Assembly: GCA_008692225.1 (NCBI GenBank)
Contig: VICG01000003.1
Coordinates: 3,494,001 to 3,558,000 of the forward strand
Direction of reading: 5' to 3'
Length of the DNA stretch: 64,000 nt
Origin: Monilinia fructicola
Taxonomy: Eukaryota > Ascomycota > Leotiomycetes > Helotiales > Sclerotiniaceae
Below are positions 13,078-24,806 of this stretch, piece after piece. The position numbers and the translations under genes are program-made. Positions within the stretch are counted from its first letter, which is position 1, and every line of letters starts with the position of its first letter. The notes beneath the pieces were generated by a model. The model made no database searches and had not been told where the DNA came from. It was given only the letters and a program-made list of their open reading frames with translations.

Positions 13078-16000
13078 TCATCGTCCTCCCCACGAACCCC
13101 GCGATGAAGGCGGACGTTGCACATTTGCTCGACCCAAACACCCATAATGTACAACAGAGCTATCCGGCAAGACAGCGATAACACTACCTCCCAATCTCTT
13201 ATGGCAAACACCACATACTCGCTCATCGCTCACGACAACTCTTCTATTCCTCCCCCCTTGACCATTCGGCAATCCGTCTCCTAGCAACAATGTTGATTGT
13301 GCACGCACCACTTCACTCTTCCTCAACCCTGCCACAACCCGAGATTCACTGACGATCGAATTGGCGGCACGTATACGACCACGGAAATAGGATTCGAGTT
13401 CTGCTACGGGAAGTGCTTCCGGAATCAGATCAAGAGTGGAGGATGCAGGCAGACGTGATCCATGTTTCGATAGAAGCTTGAGAGCCGGGGGCCAGTTGGG
13501 TTGAAAATGGAGGTAATGGCTTGAGATAGAGAGAAAGAAGGGTGTGATATATGGAAGGGAGAGGGTCATCCTGCTCGGCTGTGGATGCCCGACGGTTCGG
13601 GGTTGGAGATGCGGTTGATGCTTCCTGGTTCATATGGACTCGATTGCAGTACCTAAATATGTCAGCATGAACAACAATTAGAAGACAACATGTCAAACCA
13701 AAACTTACTCCTCTGCCTTTTCAAAGTCCTTGATCTTGAAAACATATATCTCAAGTGCCTGCTTATGTGAACCTATGTTACTCAAAACAATAGCCTGGGC
13801 TTCGTAGAAATGCGGATCTATGATGTATGTCAATGCTTTTGTCTTCCATCTTTGGAAAATAACGCCTACCTTCTCTGTCTATCAACCCAAAAGCTTTCCC
13901 ACAAGAGTATATCTTGCTCGACCGTAGAAATGACACCATTCGTTCCATCAAATCTTTCCACTCCTCAGAATCTCTATCTTGCCGTTGCTTTAATTCTTGC
14001 ATGTATGCACCCGCAAGCCGATTGTGGAAATCGGGAGTCATATCATTAAGCTCGTTGATCAAATGCTCCAGATACCTAATCTCGAGATTGATATCGATGT
14101 TGTGTAGAAAAAATTGAGGACTCGATTCCTTGGTAATGTCTCCGCAATTTCTGTATCGGCTAGGAAGATTTCCATACCAAGATTAGGGTCAGCTCGTAGA
14201 GGCCATTCAGCGAATTCAAGAATCAGATCAATCATCTCGGGTGGTAAATGTTGTAGATAGCCAATCGTTCTCTGGGGTCCATGAAGTGTTGGCGCCTCTT
14301 CATTTTCCTCTTCTCCCATACCAAACTTCTTGAGAAGCTCCAGCGCAGGTCGATGCAACTTTTTGCCATGAAAAAAGTCGACAAGATCATTATATCTTCC
14401 AGTCTCTAACAACTTCTCATTAACCACATCTGGGTCACAAAAGTTCGGCAATCGAAAGAGTGGTCCCGCCAAACTAGGCATTGATAGCATATAAGAGCGG
14501 AAAAGAGTAGTGTCTACCAATTTCGCAGTTTCCAGCAATTTTTGCTCTCGGTCTTTCTCAGCTTCAGCTTCGGACTCGGGAGCAATCAGCAGGGACTCAA
14601 ATGTGGGTTCAGGCGTTCCACTATGGCCATTCTCTTTTGGGGGAAGGATTTTTCCAGTCTCAGAGTCGAGAAACTTCTTCATTCTTGTTCGCGCATTTAC
14701 AAGGAACGAGTTCAGCTCTATCGCCGCTGTAATAAGATCTTTACCCTCGAGTGGGCCATCTTCAACAGGGACAGCTTTGATACTTGCGTTGTCATTATCT
14801 GAGTTATCAGGCTTTCCAAAAGACCTGATTGACGATGTATCAGAGCTGGATTTTTGATGGTTTCTGATTAAATTCTTCACAGCGGCTGGCTTCAGGGATT
14901 CCTTAGAATCCGAATCACTGTTTGTGCTGCCATTGGTGTCATCATTATCTGTTTCGACATCCCCGTTCTTCTCCTCGATGATTGATAGATCACCAGCTAT
15001 AGCTTTTGGGTACAGTTTAATCACACGTTCTGGAGGTGCTTCTATAGCGATGAAGATATCGATAGCTGCACGATACCTGCGTTGATTGAAGAGGGACTGA
15101 GCCTGCTCGATTTGTTGATCAAAATAAAGTTTTGACTTGAGGGCTTCTACTTGCTGTACTCGTTCGGTCTTGTTATGCAGTAGAGCATCCTCGAGCATAT
15201 TAAGAATGCTAAGTGATTCATCGTACCTACCCTTGGCAACGAGCTCGTCAATTTGTGAATCATAATCCGTTGCACCCATCCGCCATACACACACCGCTCA
15301 CTAGCAACATGGAAGCCTTTCCCGGCGTGTGCTAGACTGATGTTCGGAGGTGGAAAATGCAATTGACTTGCATTCGGTAGCGGTATCGATTGCAAAAGAG
15401 ATAGGGTATCGGGGTTTCTAACTTCAAGCATTCCTTTCGACGGTGCTTGAAGAGTAATAATATATGGATATGAATATCCGATGGCGTCTGGAGCTGGCTG
15501 CCAAGGAATTTGCCTTTTCTCCATTGGCTTGCCCTCCGATGTTATAAAAAGAGAATTTATATCCTTTGCAAGAAGTATTTCTCCATCTGCGAGCTTCGTC
15601 GCCAGTGGTTTGGGTATATATCCTCCAAGACCCATATAACCCATACTCGCAGATCCCATGCCGCCAAATCTACCTCCTTGGTTGCTGGTTGCGCCTCCAA
15701 TAGCTCCTGGCCCAACAATATCTTCAATTGCTTGGGTAATGACATCCACAATAACATATCCTGAGTTCATACCGCAGATTATCTTGGTTGCAGATGCCCA
15801 GGTGAGTGTTCGAATAGATTCTGCGAGCGTTATTTCCGTCGTCTCGGATGAGAGCTCGGATTGGTGCCATGACCATAGCAATAATCTTCGTTTGACTGCC
15901 ACTGCTAGCCTAGATATAATCTCTGGTATCCCAGTGGCTGGGTCCTTCACAATGTTTGATGTAACAGCGAAAGTGGAGGCGTTCTTAGTCCTCATCAACT

Positions 16001-16341
16001 GTTCTTGCAGGGTGTACGTCTGTAGGTCGTGTATCGAAACATAGTAATTAGACAGTGATATCAAAACGTTGGCCTCTTTTATTCGTGCAAGTTGCTCTAT
16101 TGCTCGAGTAGAGAACTTCTCAACCTCTCGAAGTAAACCAATATCGCCTGGCGTCTCGTTGACTTGATATATTCGTAAGCTACCCGTATTCAGACCTACT
16201 AGTAATCGATCGCCTGCATGAAATTAGTTAGGATTTCTTTGATCAAGCTGCACACCTACCAAAGGCAAGTATAGACTCGATCTTCGATTTGTCTCGTTGG
16301 CGGAGCTCAACAATAGGTTGAGCTGTAAAGGCGGAAAGCAT
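13078..16341 (-). CDS. VPS39: VPS39/Vam6, HOPS tethering-complex subunit
   Basis: VPS39 links Rab7/Ypt7 to the HOPS complex for vacuole and late-endosome fusion; that is family knowledge. The start (16339-16341) reads MLSAFTAQPIVELRQRDKSK. An N-terminal CNH propeller covers about residues 1-330 (SILAFGDRLLVGLNTG, LISLSNYYVSIHDL, YSYPYIITLQ). Helical clathrin-type repeats follow (DELVAKGRYDESLSILNMLE, QSLFNQRRYRAAIDIF). The C-terminal VPS39 zinc-finger motif is CGVCHKRLGGSVIAVLP then VHYGC. Introns at 16214-16259, 13818-13869 and 13653-13708 keep phase. Three frame jumps occur: near 15290 in a TG run, near 14112 in a T run and near 13491 in a G run. Translation resumes correctly each time, so these look like sequence errors. 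Expected length is about 1,035 residues. Confidence 0.93.
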
Positions 16342-17402
16342 GGCGTCTAGCTGCCAGCTTCGTGTGAGATAGAGGTTATAGCTGAAACTCCATTCATTGA
16401 TCCTCGATACACCTTATTTCCACATATCCATTCAGGTTATGCGCTGTTTCATCCATTGGCGCATGTAGCTTTGTTTTCGTGTTGTACCTCAACTCTAGTA
16501 CAGGGTATAGATGACGATGGTGGTTTTACCGAGCTTCTGCCGACCAAGTATACAAAGGTATATAAGGTTAATAAACTTAGATGTCAACCTTCAATAAAAA
16601 TGACATAACCCACGGTTGAATGTTGCAATGCATGATACATCTACCCTTCTGTCACTACACTTCTCACTTAGTGGTGAATGTGCTACTGAAAATGGCGAGC
16701 TGGGTATTAATTGGCCCCATTACATTGCTTGGGCTGCTGGCCGAGGGTACTAGGTGCAAGGCTTCACGTTGGCATTGGTCATCGGTCACATCTGGCTAGT
16801 TAGCAAAATTTATCTCTGGAAAACCTTGATAGGTTTTCCTCATTGGAGAATGATGGATTCTCTATGCTCCGGTTGCGCTCATATCCATGCTCAGATTCGT
16901 TTCTTGCATCTCACATACAAGCGCAGCGTCAGCGTCAGCGTACGGGAGCACTTTATAGAAATGGGCAATTTGAATACCACATTGCCGATCTCCCATATAA
17001 AACGCTAAAGAAAACAATATGTATCCCCTACTTGTGTTGCTCATCCTTGATATGGAGCGCGGTGGCCACTCTTTGCTCGATTGTCAAGGGAGTATATAGC
17101 GTGTCCAATAAGTAGTGGCAGTTTTTCGTTTCGTCTGCTGATATTGGACCACGCTGACAAAGAAATGAAAAGGCGGAAAGAATCGTGTGGCATCTTCTAC
17201 ACTGGGAGAAGCAATATAGTCTATCGATACCGGCCATGGAAAGCACATCGGCATTCTTCTGTCACAGATTTGCTCAATTATAGATTCATGAATGCGATGT
17301 CCGTCATGGAGGATAGTGTGATAGACAGAAAACTGTAAAAACGGACTCTCCTTGTATGTAACTTCGCCCAGGGTGTGTTTTGTGGTGCCATTGCTGGCAC
17401 CA
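16342..17402. other. Upstream region of VPS39; possible degraded 5' part of the HET gene
   Basis: No intact frame is present. Plus-strand reading between 16840 and 17340 gives fragments that could be the N-terminal half of the HET protein that follows, but I cannot recognise a motif in them. Confidence 0.4.
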
Positions 17403-17756
17403 CGATACGTAGCTCTAAGCCACGTTTGGGTCCTAGAGATACTAAGTTTCCAGCTCAATAGCTAGATTGAAAGTGTTCTATTCAGAATGAATGCATTTCA
17501 AAGTACTGGAATCAAGCCTGTTCAACTATAGCTGATACTATCACATTTTCTCGTTCCATGGATGAACGATGCTTGCTTATGGGTTGATGCCCTATGTATT
17601 GAACAAAATGACAAGATGGGTAAACGTAACCAAATCGGTGCTGTGGACAGGATTCACGCATCAGCACATTTCAGAATTGCTAACGCTCACGGAAGCATCT
17701 CATGGGCTGGCCCCCTGGATTGGGAAGAATACTGCGGAAGAGTGCATATCATGTGA
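17403..17756 (+). pseudogene. HET-domain (heterokaryon incompatibility) gene remnant
   Basis: HET domains act in fungal allorecognition and cell death. Two hallmark blocks are readable on the plus strand: RYVALSHVW near 17403, continuing in another frame as GPRDTKFPAQ, and LWVDALCIEQNDK near 17577, continuing as NQIGAVDRIHASAHFRIANA. They match the usual order of HET motifs (ALSYVWG, then WVDALCIDQ and the MDRIY region). Between the blocks there are in-frame stops in every frame, and downstream (17760-18780) the expected WTFQE block is not evident. This decay goes beyond the homopolymer indels seen in housekeeping genes, so I call it a pseudogene. An undetected intron plus sequence errors is the alternative. 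Confidence 0.6.
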
Positions 17757-18793
17757 ATATGGTAGCTGGCATGTCACCTAGTCTAAATAGCCTGTTCTTT
17801 AAGCAGCCCTTAACCAGTATGTATGGATCCAGCGTGCTTGAACCATACAAGAAAAGCTATTTTCTTGACGAAGACTATGCTCTACACAAAACCAGACATT
17901 CTTTACTTGCACACTGGCTCACAGTGTAGAAAATACGAAAAATCAGAGATAACAAAATGATGTACATCGCTGTTGAATAAACATCATGACCACCGTCGAA
18001 TCGCTGAAGGGTGTAGTATGCACAAATAACTTCTTCTGGTGATTTAATGCATGCTTTCACAGGCACAAGGCAATTGCTCTCAGTCAGATTTGGAAAGTCA
18101 TTCTTCTCGATCTTTCTACGAGAACTATTTACCAGAGCTCTTTAGTCTCATATTGGCCCAACCAGGACGCCGAAGCGAATTTCCCAGCTGGTCATCGCTG
18201 GTGTGGGATTTTGGTCAATATGCATCTATGCTAGGTAACTTATCCTCACCAAGCAATGTACTAGATAATTTACTCGCAGAGGTATGATGGCGTCGAGCTT
18301 CTGCAACCAAACCCACACAAATCAATAGTTCCAAATTTCTCATCTCCCCAAAAGGAAAATTGAGGTTTCCTCCCTAACTGGAAAACTGGGAAGTAAATCC
18401 ATGCCTTTACCTGCTGCTTTGGCAAACATCGAACAGACGAAGCTTCTAATATTCGATGCTTCCGTGATTGTTGTCTTGAACGAAAGTATTTCCATCAAAT
18501 ACAAAGAACTCGATGTAAATGCTTCTATAGGGAAAAAGATGTATCCTGATGAACCCTGGGATACTTTCCTTCTGCCACTACTGTCTACGAGGTAAAGCAA
18601 GTTCCACTCCTATTCGTTCCATCGACAGAGCAGAAAACATTTTTCCAATATTTCACCATTGCCAAAAGTTTTGCGCAGTCGCAATCTATACTGACCATAA
18701 CGGAATATCCCCAAGACTGCCTGGAATATACAGTTGGTATTTCACACGTGCGGCACGGAGGAGCGTGTTTTTGGAATGAATTTCTTTCCTTTT
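17757..18793 (+). other. Possible decayed 3' part of the HET gene
   Basis: Short plus-strand open fragments follow the HET remnant, including 18051-18287 and 18401-18595, the latter with MPLPAALANIEQTKLLIFDA. They change frame and carry stops. They could be the rapidly evolving C-terminal part of a HET protein, but no motif proves it. Confidence 0.3.
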
Positions 18794-19830
18794 TCAACAG
18801 ACTTGGCAATGAAATTGGGTCAAATTCGTATCACCCGCAAACTGAGTATTATCCCGAATAAGAGATTTCCCAAGCACATGTACCTCAATCCAAGATACAG
18901 CAGGTCTTCCACGTGGTTGATTAATCACCGCACGCAATACCCTTCCCCAATCCGATGCACAGCCTCTTGAGAAGAACTGTAATTTCGAGTATAAGGATCG
19001 GTCATAGCTACGCATTGTCAAACTGACTAGCATAAAGCATCCTTGAAGCAATTCGGAGCATTCTTCTGCCGTGCAAATTGATGTGGTGGTGGGGTACCCT
19101 TCCTGCTGCCATCTAACCCACCATAATTTAATGACATTGACGAAATTCTGCATATCAAGCTGAAATCGCTGCTGTTAGTAATCCACTATTGCATATGACT
19201 TCTGCATACCATCCACGGCCTCGTTATTATCATCATTATCAACAAATTCAATTCCCATTCCGTCAAAGCCAGCTTTTCGCCTCCGATAATGAGGTTCAGA
19301 GTATCCAACGAGCAAAAGTTCACGGAATGTAGACTTAGGGTTGATATTTCGTTGTAGCTCATATTCTTGGTCATTTAGCGTGTGAACATATAACTTGAGG
19401 CAATCCGTTAAGGATCCATGGGAGGTCTGCTGTAATGGTAAAGGAGTGTAATTCCGAGCTTCTTGTGCTCCGCGATATTCTTTTATCTAACGCTTGTATT
19501 TCCCTAGAGCCCACATTGAAGTCTATATTGTCCATCATGACTGATGTTCTTTGAACAAGGATGGTGTCGTTTCTCCATTGAATGTAAGTGTCGAAGCAAG
19601 TTGCAAAGTGTCTAAAGGACACGGCTCGGGCTTCTGAATTGACATGAGCTACAGAGGGCAGACAATTACAGTGAGGTGGACAAGAGCATTGCACAACTTT
19701 CCAAGTAATTTCTTTACCGTTGATTAAGGTAGGATTTATCTCGATGTGTCTTCCTCCGGGAAGAGTATATTCACAGATTTGGATAAGCAGTTCGACGGGA
19801 AGACGTGAGAAGACCAATTACTGCTTTCAT
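18794..19830 (-). CDS. 2EXR-domain protein (F-box-like), frame disturbed
   Basis: Near the start the protein reads FSRLPVELLIQICEYTLPGG then RHIEI, the pattern of the fungal 2EXR domain (LPxELRxxIWxxALPxxR). This is a large expanded family without a settled biochemical role. After a one-base shift near 19400 translation continues as KSTFRELLLVGYSEPHYRRR. The TAA at 19175-19177 lies inside a well-formed 50-nt intron candidate (19160-19209: GTATGC donor, TACTAAC branch site, TTTCAG acceptor), though its phase needs one more indel. The last exon runs MQNFVNVIKLWWVRW to HCQVC. The most likely start, ATG at 19828-19830, needs a one-base correction to join the domain. Probably a real gene with sequence errors. 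Confidence 0.6.
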
Positions 19831-20146
19831 GGTACGAGAATCACATGAAGATACCTAGGTGGTTTGAACTCTTGAACATTGAACTGAGGAGTAAGACAAA
19901 TTGAGGGTACCTTTAACCGATTAGGCTGCGGCTGCAGCTGAATTCAGCTGACCCATCTGTGGGCTGATCTCTACCCCTCATTTAACCTCACAACAGTTGG
20001 AACGTCCCATATTTATCATGATATCTTTCAAACTCGTTTCAATCATCTTGATCTTGATTTCAGTGCCTTCATATAAGAGCTCTACGTAGCCAAATGGGCG
20101 TAGGATAATTCTTCTCTGCCGGACACTCTCCTTGATCAAACCCAAC
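19831..20146. promoter_or_regulatory. Shared divergent promoter of two 2EXR genes
   Basis: About 316 bases separate the starts of the minus-strand gene ending at 18794 and the plus-strand gene starting at 20147, so both promoters must overlap here. A GC-rich patch with CAGCTG-type palindromes lies at 19926-19955. Confidence 0.5.
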
Positions 20147-20887
20147 ATGTCAAGCTTTCCACAGTTCACCCTTCTCCCTACCGAGCTGCAACTCCATATC
20201 TGGAATTTTGCACTAGAAGTACAGGAAGGACATATCGTTCCAATTGAAAACTTAAGATATGGACGACCCCGCAAATTCGTGCCGCATGCTTTGTATTTCG
20301 TGAATTGCGATGCGCGGAGAATATATCTAGGGTACCATAAGAAAAACTTGGCCCGTTATTCAAGAATGGGGACAGTGGTCTTCGACCCGAGGATTGATAT
20401 AGTTTTCATGGAAGTAGGTTGGGTTCACCATGTCGAGTTGCTTTTCGCCCAGATCAGAGACAGCGTGGAGAGCCGGATCATGAAAGACGTCCGCAATATC
20501 GCGATTGGTGGGTTTTTCGAAATGAAGGCCAATCATGAAGGGAGACGACCCCGCATCTTTCCGACATCGATGGGAAATACCATAGCGCGGGTTTTACCAT
20601 CACTTGAAACTTTCACCTATGTTCTCGGATTTGATTCTAGATATTCAAAACATAGATCAAGATACAGGGAAAGTTATGGGGTCATCAATAGTGATCAAAT
20701 TTTGTCAAGTCTATTGCAAAAAAACATGATTATGGGACGGGAGAATTCGTACGAGACTATAGTTGAGCGGACACGTGAGGTTTTGCAGGAATATAAGCGC
20801 AGTGAGAATTCCAAATTCAATGTCCCAATGATACAGGCAAAATTTGCTATCCACGGACAAGTCGTCCCGTACGACCGAGGATTTTGA
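20147..20887 (+). CDS. 2EXR-domain protein
   Basis: Intact single-exon frame of 246 residues from ATG at 20147. The N-terminus MSSFPQFTLLPTELQLHIWN fits the 2EXR motif. The remaining sequence has the usual family features: VVFDPRIDIVFMEVGW (the 'xxNPxxDxxxl' strand) and a helical VRNIAIGG block. It is probably a cytosolic or nuclear protein of unknown role. It stands head to head with a second 2EXR gene, which suggests local duplication followed by strong divergence. Confidence 0.75.
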   Translation: MSSFPQFTLLPTELQLHIWNFALEVQEGHIVPIENLRYGRPRKFVPHALYFVNCDARRIYLGYHKKNLARYSRMGTVVFDPRIDIVFMEVGWVHHVELLFAQIRDSVESRIMKDVRNIAIGGFFEMKANHEGRRPRIFPTSMGNTIARVLPSLETFTYVLGFDSRYSKHRSRYRESYGVINSDQILSSLLQKNMIMGRENSYETIVERTREVLQEYKRSENSKFNVPMIQAKFAIHGQVVPYDRGF

Positions 20888-21703
20888 GATTGATATCATA
20901 GCAACCTTTCGACCTTGCGGGCTTCCATCAAAAGATTTTTTCGACTTGGAACGAGTAAAGGGAAAGCGGCTGCTACAATCCTGGGGGACCCTTTTTCGAG
21001 CTGAAGGGTCGAATGAAATGAATTTGGAAAGAGAGAAGAGGTTTTGTCCATGAGAGACCTCATTGCTCTATGTGATAGCAAAAGTTGGGACAATGGTAAA
21101 CATGAGTTCTAGATTGCCGTCTACTAAGTAGGCAGAACTCGATATCAGATAGTATGGTCATAAGAGTAATGTGCGAACGAGGAAGGGTTAGCTATATGAT
21201 CACCACTTGGGACATAATTTATATAATACTCGAGTAGTAGTAATTCGATATCGATTTGATTCAACTATAGCTAAGCTACGCGGACGATGTGATGCGCCCA
21301 TGATGTATATATAACAATACAAATTTTGATCAGATAAAACAAGAACTTAGTAGATATAGCAAGAATTCAAAGATTAGATGTTACGATTGAGAGACATAAA
21401 ATGAAGAAAATAATAAATGTTGAAGGCGGATTTGAAATAGAACTACTCGTATGACTACAGAATCTTACTGTGGCCTCAGGCATCTTTATAACGTTAAACT
21501 TAACCTTATCCCAGAACTAAAAATTATGGCGATAACGATGAAGTTATTTTGATATTGGTCCAGGAGAACCAATTCTACTGTGAATTCAAGTGTCAATGAA
21601 TTGCTAGATACGGCGGTAAACTAGAAGAGTCAGTCTCGATACGAGCTTAGGATCGACCCCTTACACACGACCATATTTGACGTCCAGCGTCACCTTCTCA
21701 ACC
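20888..21703. other. Intergenic, upstream of bL28m
   Basis: AT-rich stretch with no coding signal. It must contain the bL28m promoter. Confidence 0.6.
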
Positions 21704-22399
21704 ATGCCTCTCCTCCCACCAATCCACCCCTCCCTCTCCTTCACTCGAACCTTCACCTCCACAGCTCGAATTTTCGCAAAATCTACAAAACAAAGATTAG
21801 CAGCCGAGCATGCCGATGTTCCACCATATCCTTATGGCCCGTCTCAATTCTACAAACAATCCAATTTTGGTCTCTATGGCCTCCAGAAGATTCGTTACGG
21901 AAATATAGTCTCGGAGAAAAATGAAATCAAGACCAGACGGCATTGGCGACCGAACGTACAAAGAAAGCGCCTCTACAGTCCTAGTTTAGGAAAGCACATC
22001 AAATTGAGAGTTACCACAAAGGTCTTGAGGACAATTGATAAAGTGGGAGGATTGGATGAATATTTATTAGGGGAGAAGACACAAAGGTTAAAGGAATTGG
22101 GAATGGGAGGATGGAAATTGAGATGGAGGATTATGCAGACAGATGCCGTGAAGGAGAGATTTAGAGCGCAGAGGGAGAAATTGGGATTGCCGCCGAAGGA
22201 GGAGGTCTATCTGGATGAAAATGGGTTTGGAATCACGAAGGAGGAGATTATGGAGCAGGTCAGGAAATACGATGAAGCTATGGCAAGGGACTCGGAGGTT
22301 ATTGTGGGGGAAGAAGCGGAAGAAGCAAAGGAATCTGAAATTCTGAAGGAGGATTTTATGAGGGAAGAGCAACCTCAGGAGAGACAGCCGGTGTTATAG
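21704..22399 (+). CDS. MRPL24: Mitochondrial large-subunit ribosomal protein bL28m
   Basis: Homologue of bacterial L28 (yeast Mrpl24) in the mitochondrial large ribosomal subunit. Intact, 231 residues, no intron. I chose ATG at 21704 because it sits in a good context (CAACCATGCC), and the frame upstream offers only a TTG. The first 40 residues are rich in Ser, Thr and Arg and lack acidic residues, a mitochondrial presequence (SFTRTFTSTARIFAKSTKQR). The L28 core follows: GLYGLQKIRYGNIVSEKNEI, then KTRRHWRPNVQRKRLYSPSL, ITLRVTTK-like strands, and LRTIDKVGGLDEYLLGEK. The C-terminus is an acidic, Glu-rich extension typical of fungal forms. Confidence 0.95.
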   Translation: MPLLPPIHPSLSFTRTFTSTARIFAKSTKQRLAAEHADVPPYPYGPSQFYKQSNFGLYGLQKIRYGNIVSEKNEIKTRRHWRPNVQRKRLYSPSLGKHIKLRVTTKVLRTIDKVGGLDEYLLGEKTQRLKELGMGGWKLRWRIMQTDAVKERFRAQREKLGLPPKEEVYLDENGFGITKEEIMEQVRKYDEAMARDSEVIVGEEAEEAKESEILKEDFMREEQPQERQPVL

Positions 22400-23780
22400 A
22401 TGTGGAGCTTGTGTAGGATCAGGATGTATCATTAGTTGTCTGTATAAGTATATGCAAGACACAAAAATCACAAGGCATATGGTGCCATCGAGCACCATCA
22501 ATCGACAAGTTATGATGATTATTGTTTCTTAGTCATGGCCGAATCTACCTAAGAATATTGTGCACTCCGACCAACGAGTGCTTTCACTCACATCTGATCG
22601 AGTGATTGGTAAGCTTCTGAAATGATAGCGTCTTCATAATCAAGTACCAGGTCGTCACTTCGCAGTAACAAAGACGATGATCGAAAGGCTGGGAATCATG
22701 TTATCACATCCATGGTTTGAATTTCTCCGCACGCTTCAGCTCGAAGCAGTGGATTAGGTGATCCATTTTCCACACAGGGTCATGCTTTCATGTGATAATA
22801 CTCCTAGTATCGACAGCTTCTATCCCGTGGACATCAAAGGCAGGCAGGGGAATATTGATCTGCCATTAGACCTATACGTGACCGTTCTCCAACTCCCAAG
22901 CTTAGAAAAAGGTCGGCCCGACCACTTGACATTTGCATCTAAGGTGCCTCTCATATGCAACATACCCAGCTGAACACGGCAATCTAGTCATAGCCGTGAT
23001 ATCAAGAAGCACCCACAAGCGATAGTTTTCGAAGAACTCACCCAAATATCCAAAAAGCTCCAAGCTCTCTTAGGTAATTATTCACCGAGTAAATGCAATC
23101 TTCTAGTTCCTCTCATCTAGCAAATCATGATCCCCCTATGATGGTTAATTTAAATGGAAAATCTTCGTTCGAATTCCTGGTAGCCTCCAGGTAATGACCC
23201 TGGTATAGATTGAGGATTGAGAGTGACTTGTTTCGATGAATCCCGGCATCTCTCTTCTGCTCATGGTTCTGAATGAATAGTACACAATTTCCGAAATTTG
23301 TTGCATATCTCATTATTCACCAAGATTTCCTCATATGATTTCATCATGGCTGTCGACTTTCGTTGCCTATATCATCATTCACGTTTTATCTTTAGTAGAA
23401 TAGGAGGGAGGATGCGGACAAGTAGAGTTCTGGATATCTAAACCTCCTTAGAAACTGCCATTTTATCAGTATGTGAATGGCTTGGAATTTAGTTCATCAT
23501 GTAGCAAGCCATATCTCAAGGATTCAGTTTTCATTATTCTACCCATTCGATCGCTAAATAAAGTTGATCACAGTATTAAAAGGAACCAACTCATACAATC
23601 ATTGCCACATCAATGGCCGTGGCTCAACGCTTCATCGGCCCCTTTGAATACACCAAGGCGACTTCCTTCTCCATCCGGATAAGCAGGACCTACAAAATTA
23701 TCAGAATCAATCATTCGACTTTGGTGAGTACCCTGGAATTACCTTTGGTTGGATGAATGAGCCAACCGGGCCTCATCATA
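22400..23780. other. Convergent intergenic region
   Basis: No supported gene lies between the stops of bL28m (plus) and the UstYa-type gene (minus). Short open frames at 22758-22973 and 23473-23682 lack an ATG in good context or any recognisable motif. Confidence 0.5.
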
Positions 23781-24806
23781 TCAACACTTTCTCTCTTTAC
23801 TCCAATCATCTAGTTTTTTCCAATCAATACATTGATGTATAGTTTGGTTGGTGACTGGCATCAAGCTATCTTCTGACCATTCGTACGTCACTATTCCAAT
23901 GTCTCCGTGGCACATTGCTGCTTGACGGAGAAAATCAAGACAGTGTTCTATTGTTTTCTCGTCAGTTGATTGCTCTTGAAATATGTGTGATTTGACAGTA
24001 CCATTGTGTATACGATTCACTTCTCTCTGCTTCTCGCTAAGATCTGCCCAGTATACCTCAGGGTAGCTATAAGAGTACAGACGTTTCTGGATTCTCATTA
24101 GCCTGTGTCCTCTCCCCAGGCTATGACCTGGCTTACAATACAGTGAAGTTCATGAAAAACGTTGAGAGTTCCAATATATTTGTCACTTCCAGGAATCTTT
24201 ACGCCTGTATCTTCACGACCGAAACGTTGCATTATTTCAGGTTCCAGCTCGATATTATAAGCTACAGGATAGTCGGTCAGACTTCAAATCTGAAAGCAGT
24301 AGGAGTGAGTCCCAGAGTTATATTGCTACGAACCAGTCAAGAGCTCATGCCAGTTTTCATCGATCTCTGGTCGAGGATACCCGGAAAATGGGCCATGATG
24401 TGTGTCGGTTTCATTGTAGGTTTGTGCTTGCCATGTTATCACATTGTAAGCAGGGGCTAAATTCATGTCAGTATACTGTTTCTTTCTCTTCCATCGTCAG
24501 TGTCAGCGTTCTCTTACAATGGATTACATTGGGGCCCTTGAGTGCCTGTGTCCGAAAATGTTTGGCTACAAGAAAGATAGTTGCAATATAGAACAAGAAA
24601 ATCAGACCATTCAACTGAATAATTCTAGAATAACGACTATAGTATGAATCTCTGCGTCGTATATCCTGTATCTCTTTCTCCAAGAGGGTAACATTTGGAG
24701 ATACTGTCTCGTCAGTATCGGATGGCCTTTCTTCTGATGGATTCGGTACGGTTTGGTACTTCTCAAGGCTTTTGGAAGCCCAAGATTGCTGCCAAAAGTG
24801 AGGCAT
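23781..24806 (-). CDS. UstYa-family oxidase/cyclase (DUF3328)
   Basis: UstYa-type proteins install oxidative cross-links, for example on tyrosine, in fungal RiPPs of the dikaritin group and act in other toxin pathways; that is family knowledge. The gene has four exons joined in frame to 280 residues, with introns at 24457-24517, 24262-24333 and 24088-24136. The first has a CTGAC branch site before TTTAG. Domain order is a cytosolic N-terminus, one membrane helix (NGLIFLFYIATIFLVA, about residues 66-81), SPAYNVITWQAQTYNET, then YPRPEIDENWHELL, and the two signature motifs HELHC (in GTLNVFHELHCI) and HCLDFLRQAAMC, ending HQCIDWKKLDDW. Both histidine/cysteine motifs are present, so the enzyme looks functional. 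It is transcribed away from the repeat precursor 2.5 kb to its right. The second intron has a weak donor (GTTCGT). Confidence 0.9.

Noticed and set aside
18780..18960. Integrase-like fragment of a retrotransposon (plus-strand SYHPQTEYYPE)
   Set aside because: The resemblance to AYHPQTDGQTE covers under 12 residues, no other pol motif is present, and the opposite strand codes for the last exon of the 2EXR gene.
19175..19177. In-frame TAA in the 2EXR gene as proof of a pseudogene
   Set aside because: It overlaps the TACTAAC branch site of a well-formed 50-nt intron.
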